Made by a program: the position numbers and the translations under genes. The notes under the pieces are model-generated. The model saw nothing but the letters and a program-made list of their open reading frames with translations, ran no database searches and was not told the origin of the DNA. Shown here piece by piece: positions 8,121 to 15,136 of a stretch of DNA of 17,947 nt (its first letter is position 1; each line of letters opens with the position of its first letter). Source of the stretch: Defluviitaleaceae bacterium (GTDB lineage Bacteria; Bacillota; Clostridia; Lachnospirales; UBA5962); the NCBI GenBank assembly GCA_009780765.1, contig WQZK01000013.1, positions 1 through 17,947 of the forward strand, read 5' to 3'.

Positions 8121-9043
8121 TGAAAAAAGAAATAACATTTATTGATTTGTTTGCAGGTATTGGTGGAATTAGGCTCGCTTTTGAAAGAAATAGCATGAGG
8201 TGTGTTTTTTCTTCTGAATGGGATAAATTTGCTCAACAGACCTATTTTGAGAACTTTAAAGAGATGCCAAAAGGCGATATAACAAAAATAAGTACAGATG
8301 ATATACCAAATCATAATATTTTAACGGGCGGATTTCCTTGCCAGCCTTTTAGCTCGATAGGTAAAAGGCAAGGGTTTTCACATAAAACTCAAGGTAATTT
8401 GTTTTTTGAGATTGTAAGAATACTAAAAGCCAAGGAACCAAGGGCTTTTATGCTTGAAAATGTGTTGGGTATAAAAACAATAAATAATGGAGAAACATTT
8501 AAAGCGATAATGGAAGAACTTAGAGCGCTTGGTTATAAAGTAACATTTTTGGAACTTGATTCTAAAGACTACGGTGTGCCACAAAAAAGAGTTAGAGTGT
8601 ATTTTGTTGGCTTTTTGACTAAAACTGCTTCTTTCAATTATATCGAGCCAGAAATTAAGCCAGAATTTATATCAAAGTTTATAGAAAAAGATATAAAAGG
8701 CTATGATATGAGTGATAGTATAATAAATAATTATCTATTTAAAAAAGATGATGGCAGGCCTGAGATAGTTGATGAGAATAGCGACATTCAAGTAAAAACA
8801 TTGGTTTCTACATATCACAAAATACAAAGACTTACAGGTACGTTTGTTAGAGATACGGGAAGAATCAGGTTGCTTAGTGAAAACGAATGTAAGGCTATAA
8901 TGGGTTTTCCGAAAGACTTTAAGTTCCCAGTTTCAAGAACGCAAATGTATAGGCAAATGGGAAATAGTGTTGCAGTGCCTGTTGTAGAAGATATTGCGAA
9001 GCAGATGAAGGAGTTTTTGATTGCAAATGACAAAAGTATCTGA
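8120..9043 (+). CDS. DNA (cytosine-5-)-methyltransferase, probably of a type II restriction-modification system
   Basis: This 307-aa enzyme transfers a methyl group from S-adenosylmethionine to carbon 5 of cytosine in a specific DNA site. The conserved motifs are in the usual order: motif I IDLFAGIGGIRLAF (8-21), motif IV GGFPCQPFS (70-78) with catalytic Cys74, motif VI ENV (113-115), motif VIII QKRVRVYFVG (155-164), motif IX RLLSENECKAIMGFP (250-264) and motif X QMGNSVAVPV (279-288). The target-recognition region lies at about 165-250 and is short; its site cannot be read. The ATG uses the last A of the valS stop (TAATG) and has no strong ribosome-binding site, so translational coupling to valS is likely. 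A candidate nuclease gene overlaps its 3' end. Composition is not visibly different from the neighbours. Confidence 0.96.
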   Translation: MKKEITFIDLFAGIGGIRLAFERNSMRCVFSSEWDKFAQQTYFENFKEMPKGDITKISTDDIPNHNILTGGFPCQPFSSIGKRQGFSHKTQGNLFFEIVRILKAKEPRAFMLENVLGIKTINNGETFKAIMEELRALGYKVTFLELDSKDYGVPQKRVRVYFVGFLTKTASFNYIEPEIKPEFISKFIEKDIKGYDMSDSIINNYLFKKDDGRPEIVDENSDIQVKTLVSTYHKIQRLTGTFVRDTGRIRLLSENECKAIMGFPKDFKFPVSRTQMYRQMGNSVAVPVVEDIAKQMKEFLIANDKSI

Positions 9044-9578
9044 AATATTTAAAGAAATAAATAGTAAAAATATTGTAAATAAAAATATGAAACCTTCTGA
9101 ATTTGTAAGTAAAGCGTATTCATATTATCTTAAAACCTATGGCTCCAATAATTCGCTTAATGGTTCTGTTTTTGAAGAAATTGTTATACGGGTATTGCTT
9201 AATAACGAGATAAAGCCTGTGTATGCACAATGCAAAATGAGTTTTGTTCCAAATGTTATATTTGATATAGTTTTGTACAACGAAAAAATGCCTATTTCAC
9301 TTAGTTTAAAAACATCTATAAGAGAGCGGTGGAAGCAAGCAGATTTAGAGGCAGTTGCGTTAAAGTATATTTACAGAAATGCGAAATGTTTTTTGGCTAG
9401 CAATTCTACGAATGAGATAGCCGTTAGAAAGCGTGAAGAAAATTCATATTTAGGGTTAGACAGTTTTGTTGACATAAACTCAAGTGAATTTGACGAATTG
9501 GTCGAATACTTAAAAACGATGGATTATGAAGAGAATAAATCAATTCCAGTATTTACGTCGTTTAAAGAATATAAATAA
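9021..9578 (+). CDS. Candidate type II restriction endonuclease (PD-(D/E)XK-like)
   Basis: The 185-aa product directly follows and overlaps the methyltransferase gene, the classic place for a partner nuclease. A PD-(D/E)XK-like core can be proposed: Glu52/Glu53 in an N-terminal helix (GSVFEEIVIRVLL), Asp82 in VIFDIVLYN, then the strand ISLSLKTS with Lys97, followed by a basic and acidic helix RERWKQADLEA. The usual second acidic residue of (D/E)xK is Ser95 here, so another acidic residue (perhaps Glu52/53 or Glu110) would have to serve. The KTS-RERWKQADLE stretch is of a kind seen in restriction nucleases, but I cannot name the subfamily. The start is TTG 9021, seven bases after AAGGAG (9008-9013). 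ATG 9027 would also fit with longer spacing. No signal peptide or membrane segment is seen. Confidence 0.65.
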   Translation: MQMTKVSEIFKEINSKNIVNKNMKPSEFVSKAYSYYLKTYGSNNSLNGSVFEEIVIRVLLNNEIKPVYAQCKMSFVPNVIFDIVLYNEKMPISLSLKTSIRERWKQADLEAVALKYIYRNAKCFLASNSTNEIAVRKREENSYLGLDSFVDINSSEFDELVEYLKTMDYEENKSIPVFTSFKEYK

Positions 9579-9593
9579 TGTGAGGGCATTGCC

Positions 9594-10259
9594 ATGAATA
9601 TAGCGAACAACATCTTAAAATATAACTTGCAGAACGTATTTTTTCTAGTTGGAACAGCATGTGGCGGTAAAACTACGATGGCTCAGGAGTTATCACAAAA
9701 ACATAAATTTATTCATTTTAACGATAACTGGAATGAGGATAATTTTAAGGTTTGGAAATCAATAATTACAAAAAGGTATCAACCTAATTCTACGAAAAGA
9801 CAAGAAATAGATTGGGAAGAGTATTTTAGCAGGTCTGTTGAGGAGTTTTTAGCTGACAAAAGCAGTGATAAACATGGTGCAAAAGAGCAATTAGAGTTTT
9901 CAATTATTGAACTTATTAAACTATCGCAAGATAACAAAGTTGTAGCGGATGTTTGGATTGAGGACTTTGATTTACTTCTAGAAATTTCGGACTACAGTAG
10001 AATTGCTTGTCTATTAGCTCCAGTAGAATTGATAATAAATGACTATTATCAGCGTGAAGACCATATAGATTTTACAAATTGTATTAAATCGCTAAAAAAT
10101 CCAGAGAAAAAATTTGAAACGCAAAACGAATTGTTCAGAATAGGTGCAAATGAAATGGCAGAAAAAGCTAAAAAACATAATTTATTTAGCATAATGCGAA
10201 GTGAAGAAAGTACAATTAATAACACTTTGAAAATGATTGAAAAGCACTTTTGTTTGTAA
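9594..10259 (+). CDS. P-loop NTPase, kinase-like, function unknown
   Basis: This 221-aa soluble protein has a clear Walker A loop at residues 20-27 (GTACGGKT) near the N-terminus. The hydrophobic strand KVVADVWIED at 115-124 may supply a Walker B-type aspartate. A charged segment YYQREDHIDF at 151-160 is placed where nucleotide and small-molecule kinases have a lid. The layout suggests a nucleotide- or small-molecule-kinase fold rather than an AAA+ motor. It starts 15 bases after the candidate nuclease gene, with GTGAGGG at 9580-9586 as ribosome-binding site, so it is probably in the same transcript. Whether it belongs functionally to the restriction-modification module or is an unrelated passenger cannot be told from the sequence. 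Confidence 0.7.
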   Translation: MNIANNILKYNLQNVFFLVGTACGGKTTMAQELSQKHKFIHFNDNWNEDNFKVWKSIITKRYQPNSTKRQEIDWEEYFSRSVEEFLADKSSDKHGAKEQLEFSIIELIKLSQDNKVVADVWIEDFDLLLEISDYSRIACLLAPVELIINDYYQREDHIDFTNCIKSLKNPEKKFETQNELFRIGANEMAEKAKKHNLFSIMRSEESTINNTLKMIEKHFCL

Positions 10260-10279
10260 AGTATATGGAGGTATAAATC

Positions 10280-10432
10280 ATGATAAATTTTAAAGAAGAA
10301 GTAAGCAAATACAAGCCAATTCTTTCTATAGAAGATGTAGAATCTTCGATTGAAGCGGACGAAGTTAAAGACATGATGGATTTATTGCAGTATATAACCA
10401 ATCAAGTATCGCAAAAGGCGAGTGAGGAGTAG
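10280..10432 (+). CDS. Small 50-aa protein of unknown function
   Basis: A short frame starts at ATG 10280 behind TGGAGG (10266-10271) and ends at TAG 10430-10432. It encodes an acidic, probably helical 50-aa protein beginning MINFKEEVSKYKP and containing DVESSIEADEVKDMMDLLQYI. The good ribosome-binding site, the tight spacing to both neighbours and the amphipathic helical pattern argue that it is real. The next gene starts six bases after its stop, and that gene's ribosome-binding site overlaps the last codons here, so the two are probably translated together. I do not recognise the family. Confidence 0.65.
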   Translation: MINFKEEVSKYKPILSIEDVESSIEADEVKDMMDLLQYITNQVSQKASEE

Positions 10433-10438
10433 ATTATT

Positions 10439-11839
10439 GTGAAATGTCCAAACTGTAGTAACAATATCGAATTTGGAAACGCCTGTAATATTTGTGGCAT
10501 TGATACGGTATTGTTTAAAAACACTATAAGAATTTCTGATTTGCTTTATAATAAAGGTTTAACTCTTGCACAGGCAGGTGATTTGTCTAATGCGAAAGAT
10601 TCCCTAAACAAAAGTATTCAGTTTAATAAAAATAACTATTATGCAAGAAATTTATTAGGGCTTGTTTATTGTGAAATAGGCCATGTTGCAGATGCTTTAA
10701 AGCAATGGATTATAAGCTCGTCTTTAGTTTCTGAAAATAATCCAGCAACAAAGTATATAGAGAATTTGCAAAACTCAGGAAAAGATTTAGACCTTTATAA
10801 CGATGCTATTAAAATGTATAATCAGGCTCTAAAATATATTGTTCAAAAATCGGACGATTTGGCGATAATCCAGCTTAAAAAAGCTCTTGAAATAAACCCT
10901 AAACTTGTTGACGCTTTGAACTTATTAAGTTTTTGCTATCTTATACAAGATGATAAGGCTCTAGCATCCGACCTTGTTAAAAAAGTTTTAGCAATAGATT
11001 GTAATAACCCTATTGCACTAAATTATTACAAAGTTATTCATCAAACCAAGCGGGCACCAAAGCCTGTGATAAATATAACAGAAACTAAAAGGGCGGTGTA
11101 TGCAGGGCAGGGTGCAAACAGAATTAGCAAAGAAGAGCACAAAAAAAGTTTTGGGAATAAGTTTTATTTTTCAGGTGTTATTAGCTTTATTGTAGGTGCA
11201 GCCTTTATGCTTCTTATTTCATATCTTTTCATTTTGCCAAGCATTTCAAGTGATGATGCTGAAACAATTGCTACTTTGCAATATGAGCTTGAAGAGCTAG
11301 AAAGCCTTAGAATACTTGATTCAATGGAGCATGAGAACGCTTTACGTGCTAGAGATTCACAAATTTCGGATCTTAATGCAACCCTTGCAACACTTTCTGC
11401 GGAGGTTGATGTGCAGGATAGACTAAATCGTATGACCTTGGCTCGTGAAACTTTTGAAAGTGGCGAAATTGTTGAAGCTGCGAGCATAGTTTATGCTATA
11501 AGCGATACAGGGTTTTCAGACGAAGAGATTGAAAGGCTTGAAAATTTAAGAATGTTGGTATTTGCTTCTGCTGCAAATATATTGTATAACGAGGGCCTTG
11601 CTCATGTTAATGCAGACGAGCTAGATTTAGCAAGGCGTGCTTTTGAAACAGTTCTTTTATATGCACCAGAAGGAGCGAGTTATTTGCCAGACACCACCTA
11701 TCAACTTGGTGTAATTGCCGAATCTGAAGAAGATTTTGAAAGAGCTATTGCTATATTTACGGCTGTTATAGAAAATTTTCCAAACAGTAATCGTGCAGCT
11801 AATGCACAAACAAGAATTAATAATATTATATCAGACTAA
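10439..11839 (+). CDS. Zinc-ribbon and TPR-repeat membrane protein
   Basis: The 466-aa protein has four visible parts. Residues 1-22 are a short zinc ribbon (Cys3, Cys6, Cys16, Cys19). Residues about 30-200 are helical TPR-type repeats, for example a unit ending in KKALEINPKLVDALNLLSF. One transmembrane helix lies at about 245-267 after a basic stretch. A short coiled coil (272-330) and a second set of TPR-type repeats (about 330-466) lie on the far side of the membrane. The orientation with the zinc ribbon in the cytoplasm is inferred from the basic residues before the helix. GTG 10439 is used, nine bases after GAGGAG. TPR domains bind proteins or wall components, so this may be a scaffold linking cytoplasm and envelope; no specific role can be assigned. 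Confidence 0.85.
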   Translation: MKCPNCSNNIEFGNACNICGIDTVLFKNTIRISDLLYNKGLTLAQAGDLSNAKDSLNKSIQFNKNNYYARNLLGLVYCEIGHVADALKQWIISSSLVSENNPATKYIENLQNSGKDLDLYNDAIKMYNQALKYIVQKSDDLAIIQLKKALEINPKLVDALNLLSFCYLIQDDKALASDLVKKVLAIDCNNPIALNYYKVIHQTKRAPKPVINITETKRAVYAGQGANRISKEEHKKSFGNKFYFSGVISFIVGAAFMLLISYLFILPSISSDDAETIATLQYELEELESLRILDSMEHENALRARDSQISDLNATLATLSAEVDVQDRLNRMTLARETFESGEIVEAASIVYAISDTGFSDEEIERLENLRMLVFASAANILYNEGLAHVNADELDLARRAFETVLLYAPEGASYLPDTTYQLGVIAESEEDFERAIAIFTAVIENFPNSNRAANAQTRINNIISD

Positions 11840-11898
11840 TTTTATACTTGTTCGTATATAGTTATAAATATAAATTAGTATAAGTTAGGAGTTTTTTT

Positions 11899-12267
11899 AT
11901 GAATAATAATAAAGCACTTTTCGGGTTAGACCAAAATGTAGCGGCAGGACTTTCATATTTGCTGGGTCCATTTACAGGATTGTTTTTCTATATTGGCGAA
12001 GTGGCATCGGGAAGCAAAAATAAATATGTTATGTTTCATGCATTACAATCTACAATTTTCATGTCGATTTTGTATGTTATAAGATTTGCTTTGGTTCTTA
12101 TTAGATGGATTCCGTTTGTTGGTTTCTTTGCAGGAATTGCGGTTACTATATTAAACATAGCAATTATTATTTCTTTAATTTTCTTGATGGTTATGGCATT
12201 TAGTGGTAAGGTTTATAAGATTCCTATTATAGGAGATTCTTGCTATAAGCAAGTTAGTAAAGACTAA
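11899..12267 (+). CDS. DUF4870-like small membrane protein
   Basis: A 122-aa protein with three or four membrane helices (about residues 14-34, 48-69 and a longer hydrophobic run at 70-100). The N-terminal NVAAGLSYLLGPFTGLFFY, the KNKYVMFHALQST segment and the closing KVYKIPIIGD resemble the DUF4870 (Tic20-like) family of small bacterial membrane proteins, which have no established function. AGGAG just upstream supports the ATG. The 59-bp gap after the TPR gene is very AT-rich. It holds a possible weak promoter (TTGTTC at 11848 with a TATAAA 15 bases further on, shorter spacing than usual), so the gene may be read both from its own promoter and from upstream. A clear terminator follows. Confidence 0.8.
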   Translation: MNNNKALFGLDQNVAAGLSYLLGPFTGLFFYIGEVASGSKNKYVMFHALQSTIFMSILYVIRFALVLIRWIPFVGFFAGIAVTILNIAIIISLIFLMVMAFSGKVYKIPIIGDSCYKQVSKD

Positions 12268-12286
12268 ATTTTATTAATATTTCTTT

Positions 12287-12312
12287 AAAAAAGGTGCGAG
12301 AGCATCTTTTTT
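12287..12312 (+). terminator. Rho-independent terminator after the DUF4870-like gene
   Basis: AAAAAAGGTGC (12287-12297), a GAGA tetraloop and GCATCTTTTTT (12302-12312) form an 11-bp stem with one G-T pair, ending in a T-run. The A-run on the left arm means it could also terminate minus-strand transcription. Confidence 0.85.
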
Positions 12313-12329
12313 GTGTTATACTTAACAGA

Positions 12330-12359
12330 TATAATACCTAATGGGCATTATAGTATAAT
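12330..12359 (+). promoter_or_regulatory. purK promoter region with small palindrome
   Basis: Two TATAAT sequences (12330-12335 and 12354-12359) flank the palindrome TAATG-GG-CATTA (12339-12350), upstream of the purK ribosome-binding site. Neither TATAAT has a strong -35 at the ideal distance; the first may pair with the weak TTTTTG at 12308-12313 (16-base spacer). The palindrome just downstream of the first -10 could be an operator. It does not look like a known PurR box. Confidence 0.4.
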
Positions 12360-12376
12360 ACATAGGAGGCATTACA

Positions 12377-13534
12377 TTGAAAAGCATACTAGATAAAAAA
12401 ATAGGCATTATTGGCGGTGGCCAACTTGGAAAAATGATGATACTAGAAGCTAAAAAGCTAGGGTTTTACACAGTTACCTTAGACCCATCAGAAAATTGCC
12501 CATCAAGCAGTATATCAGATTTGAATATTACAGCATCGTTTGAAGACAAAGAGGCGTTTGAGCGTTTAAGCGACATGTGCGACGTTATAACATATGAATT
12601 TGAACATATTAATGCCGATGCACTTATTGAAATGCAAAAAAATAATGTGGAGATTTACCCATCTCCAAAAAGCTTAAAAATTATACAAAATAAATATACA
12701 CAGAAGTCGGAGCTTGAGCGTGCGGGTCTTTTAGTTCCTAAAATGATTGAAATAACTTGTTTTGATGATTTATATAAAGCTGGAGAAATTTTTTCTTATC
12801 CATACATGCTTAAATCTTGCACAGGTGGGTATGATGGGAAGGGAAATGCCGTTGTTAAAGACCAAAACTCGGTAGAAATAGCATACAACCAGCTAGGTTC
12901 GGGCAAACTAAGCTTAATGGCAGAAGAAATGATAAATTTTACTATGGAAATATCGGTATTAGCTTGCAGGGGCATAGATGGTAAAGTAGAGGTATATCCT
13001 GTTGGCAAAAACGTGCATATAGACAGCATTTTAGACGAAACTCTTGTTCCTGCACCTATAAGCTCGGAAGCTGTTGAAAAAGCTATGGAAGTAGCAAAAA
13101 AAGTTATGAATGTGTTTGATGGTGTTGGAATTTTTTGTGTTGAAATGTTTATAACAGAGGGTGATAATATTTATATCAATGAAGTTGCACCAAGGCCACA
13201 TAATTCTGGGCACTATACAATAGAAGCTTGTGTAACAAGCCAGTTTGAGCAACATATTAGAGCAATAACAGGCTTGCCACTCGGTAGTGCAGAACTTATA
13301 AAACCAGCTTGCATGAAAAATTTATTGGGCGAAGAGGGCTTTTCTGGCAAGACAGTAGTAACAGGAATAGAAGAAGCCCTTATGGTAAAGGGCTCTACAG
13401 TCCATATTTATGGTAAAGAAACAACTGCCCCAAAAAGAAAAATGGGGCATGTAACAGCAATTGCCGACTCTGTTGATAAGGCTCAAGAATTAGCCGCCTT
13501 TTCTAAGAGCAAAATTAAAATTATCTCTCATTAA
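12377..13534 (+). CDS. purK: N5-carboxyaminoimidazole ribonucleotide synthase PurK
   Basis: PurK uses ATP and bicarbonate to convert AIR to N5-CAIR in purine biosynthesis; PurE then makes CAIR. The 385-aa product has the N-terminal GIIGGGQLGKMM motif (10-21), YEFEHI (73-78), the ATP-grasp loop TGGYDGKGN (149-157) and the conserved block APRPHNSGHYTIEAC (271-285). The start is TTG at 12377, eight bases after GGAGG (12364-12368). No purE lies next to it in the window, so its partner must be elsewhere. The last 14 bases overlap the end of the convergent XRE regulator gene. Confidence 0.95.
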   Translation: MKSILDKKIGIIGGGQLGKMMILEAKKLGFYTVTLDPSENCPSSSISDLNITASFEDKEAFERLSDMCDVITYEFEHINADALIEMQKNNVEIYPSPKSLKIIQNKYTQKSELERAGLLVPKMIEITCFDDLYKAGEIFSYPYMLKSCTGGYDGKGNAVVKDQNSVEIAYNQLGSGKLSLMAEEMINFTMEISVLACRGIDGKVEVYPVGKNVHIDSILDETLVPAPISSEAVEKAMEVAKKVMNVFDGVGIFCVEMFITEGDNIYINEVAPRPHNSGHYTIEACVTSQFEQHIRAITGLPLGSAELIKPACMKNLLGEEGFSGKTVVTGIEEALMVKGSTVHIYGKETTAPKRKMGHVTAIADSVDKAQELAAFSKSKIKIISH

Positions 13535-13949
13535 GTGCTTCTGTTTCTTCTATTTCAGATTCAGAAACAATATCATGGGGCTTTGTGTAAAATCTTGATA
13601 AATCATTTAGCCCCTTAATAGTATTTATAATAATATCTAGCTCTTTTTCATTAAGGTTTTTAGCAAATGTTGCAACTGCATTTTGTTTGTCGATAACAGT
13701 GCTAGAATATTTAGGTTCTCTTATTTGCAAATCATCTTCTTTGTCATACACCAAGTCATTTACTGTAAGCCCAAACATATCAGCAATTTTTACAAGGTTA
13801 TCTATTTTGCAACCTCTGTAGCCTCTTTCTATAAGACCTATGAAAGCAGTTGAAAGATTTAACATTTCTGCAAGTTCTTCTATAGTTATGTTTCTTACAA
13901 GCCTTTCTCTTCTAATTCTGTAGCCAATTTTTTCTTTATACGAATTCAT
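13521..13949 (-). CDS. XRE-family helix-turn-helix transcriptional regulator
   Basis: This 142-aa protein has an N-terminal Cro/CI-type helix-turn-helix at about residues 8-66 (IGYRIRRERLVRN, ITIEELAEMLNLSTAFIGLIERG). The C-terminal half is acidic and has no recognised domain. It includes a helix NEKELDIIINTIKGLN near residue 100 that could mediate dimerisation, and it ends in an acidic tail. AGGAG on the minus strand, nine bases before the ATG, supports the start. It points towards purK, overlapping its 3' end by 14 bp, and is divergent from the deacetylase gene with a 184-bp gap between them. It could regulate itself or the deacetylase from that gap; the target is unknown. Confidence 0.88.
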   Translation of the reverse strand: MNSYKEKIGYRIRRERLVRNITIEELAEMLNLSTAFIGLIERGYRGCKIDNLVKIADMFGLTVNDLVYDKEDDLQIREPKYSSTVIDKQNAVATFAKNLNEKELDIIINTIKGLNDLSRFYTKPHDIVSESEIEETEALNER

Positions 13950-13967
13950 ATAAAATCACTCCTAGCA

Positions 13968-13995
13968 ATATTATGTCCAATCTAAGCGTATCAAA
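13968..13995 (-). promoter_or_regulatory. Possible promoter of the XRE regulator gene
   Basis: On the minus strand TTTGAT (13995-13990) and TAATAT (13973-13968) are separated by 16 bases and lie shortly before the ribosome-binding site. The match is moderate. The rest of the 184-bp divergent gap is AT-rich and may hold a weak forward promoter (TTGGTA at 14043 with ATTATA 17 bases further on) for the deacetylase gene. Confidence 0.35.
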
Positions 13996-14133
13996 TCGTG
14001 GGAAGCAAATCCAGAAACAACTAGAACGAATTATCTATACATTTGGTATCTAGAAAAACCTTACAATTATAAAAAAATACAATGTTAGGCAAACTACATA
14101 CGAAGAAAAATATTAATTAACGAGGTTTTAAAT

Positions 14134-14883
14134 ATGAATTGTAAAAAAATATTATGCGTAGTGCTTGCCATTGTTTTTATAGGAACAAGCAGCAAAATAG
14201 TATTTGCCAAAGATTGGGGACTTGGGTTTCCTGTAGAAGGGCAAAAAGCCGTTGGAAACGAAACATCAGATTATCTTAAAAAATTTGATGCCTATTATGT
14301 TTCAGAAACTTCTGAGAAAGTAATATACCTTACATTTGATGCAGGTTATGAAAATGGACACACCGCAGGAATTTTAGATACTCTCAAAAAAAATGATGTT
14401 AAGGCAACTTTTTTCTTAGTTGGACACTATTTTGAAGCAAATCCTGAGATGATAAAAAGGATTGTTGATGAGGGCCATATAATAGGTAACCACACTATGA
14501 ATCACCCAGATATGACAAAAATAACAGACAAAGCAAAGTTTACAGAGGAGCTTACTAAAATCGAAGATTTGTATAGAGATATAACTGGGCAAGAAATTCC
14601 GAAGCTATATCGCCCTCCACAAGGCAAATATAGTGAAGAAAATTTGAAATTAACTCAAGAATTAGGCTATAAAACATTTTTATGGAGCCTAAGCTATGCG
14701 GATTTTGATAATAAAAAGCAACCAACCAAAGAACATGCGTTTTCAAAGCTTATTCCGAGGGTTCATCCAGGTGCTGTAATTCTTCTTCATAATACCTCTA
14801 AAACAAGTGCTGAGATTTTAGACGAATTAATACAAAAATACCGTGATTTGGGATATGAGTTTAAAAATCTTGACGAGTTCTAA
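14134..14883 (+). CDS. Secreted polysaccharide deacetylase, PdaA-like
   Basis: The 249-aa protein begins with a signal sequence (basic residues, hydrophobic 7-18, likely cleavage after VFA at 25). A NodB-type carbohydrate esterase 4 domain follows: motif 1 TFDAGYENG (67-75) with probable catalytic base Asp69, motif 2 GNHTMNHP (118-125) with metal ligands His120 and His124, motif 3 RPPQGKYSEE (160-169), and LLHN near 217. The GYENG extension and overall spacing match PdaA-type enzymes, which de-N-acetylate muramic residues to build the delta-lactam of spore cortex. The second Asp of the usual TFDDG motif is Ala70 here, a metal-ligand change also known in PdaA (where it is Asn). This points to the PdaA branch, not plain chitin or peptidoglycan deacetylases. 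GAGG ten bases upstream supports the start. A strong terminator follows. Confidence 0.9.
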   Translation: MNCKKILCVVLAIVFIGTSSKIVFAKDWGLGFPVEGQKAVGNETSDYLKKFDAYYVSETSEKVIYLTFDAGYENGHTAGILDTLKKNDVKATFFLVGHYFEANPEMIKRIVDEGHIIGNHTMNHPDMTKITDKAKFTEELTKIEDLYRDITGQEIPKLYRPPQGKYSEENLKLTQELGYKTFLWSLSYADFDNKKQPTKEHAFSKLIPRVHPGAVILLHNTSKTSAEILDELIQKYRDLGYEFKNLDEF

Positions 14884-14898
14884 ATAATGTTGTAAAAT
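14870..14898 (+). promoter_or_regulatory. Candidate promoter of pheST inside the end of the deacetylase gene
   Basis: TTGACG at 14870-14875, a 17-base spacer and TAAAAT at 14893-14898 match the sigma-A consensus at five of six bases in each hexamer. Transcription should begin near 14905, within the left arm of the following terminator (14901-14909). A transcript from here would therefore lack most of that arm and escape termination, reading into the pheST leader. Confidence 0.6.
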
Positions 14899-14900
14899 TA

Positions 14901-14936
14901 AACGATAGAGAATTTTCATTCTTCTATCGTTTTTTT
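14901..14936 (+). terminator. Rho-independent terminator after the deacetylase gene
   Basis: AACGATAGA (14901-14909) pairs with TCTATCGTT (14923-14931). The stem extends inwards with one bulge to a TTTC loop and is followed by a T-run to 14936. It lies 17 bases after the deacetylase stop. Confidence 0.85.
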
Positions 14937-14965
14937 GAAAGGGAGCATAATTCAAGATAAAAGAA

Positions 14966-15025
14966 CAAATTTAGCCCAACACTGTTTTGCGGAGCAAAAA
15001 GTGTAAGCGTGAAATTTGGTTTTTT
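14966..15025 (+). terminator. Terminator-like nested hairpin, repeat copy 1
   Basis: CAAATTT (14966-14972) pairs with AAATTTG (15012-15018). Inside it ACACT pairs with AGTGT and TTTTGC with GCAAAA around a GGA loop. TTTTTT follows at 15020-15025, one base after the outer stem. The fold resembles an intrinsic terminator or attenuator, although the outer stem is AT-rich. Confidence 0.55.
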
Positions 15026-15076
15026 ATTACAAGAAGCGACCGTGGATGAAAGGGAGCATAACTCAAGATAAAAAAA

Positions 15077-15136
15077 CAAATTTAGCCCAACACTGTTTTG
15101 CGGAGCAAAAAGTGTAAGCGTGAAATTTGGTTTTTT
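15077..15136 (+). terminator. Terminator-like nested hairpin, repeat copy 2
   Basis: This has the same stems, loop and T-run as the copy 111 bases upstream, with every pairing base conserved. It lies about 35 bases before the pheS start, a typical place for a leader attenuator. Confidence 0.55.

Noticed and set aside
8120..10432. Genomic island with integrase or attachment sites around the methyltransferase module
   Set aside because: No integrase, transposase, tRNA gene or flanking direct repeat was seen, and base composition looks the same as that of the neighbours.
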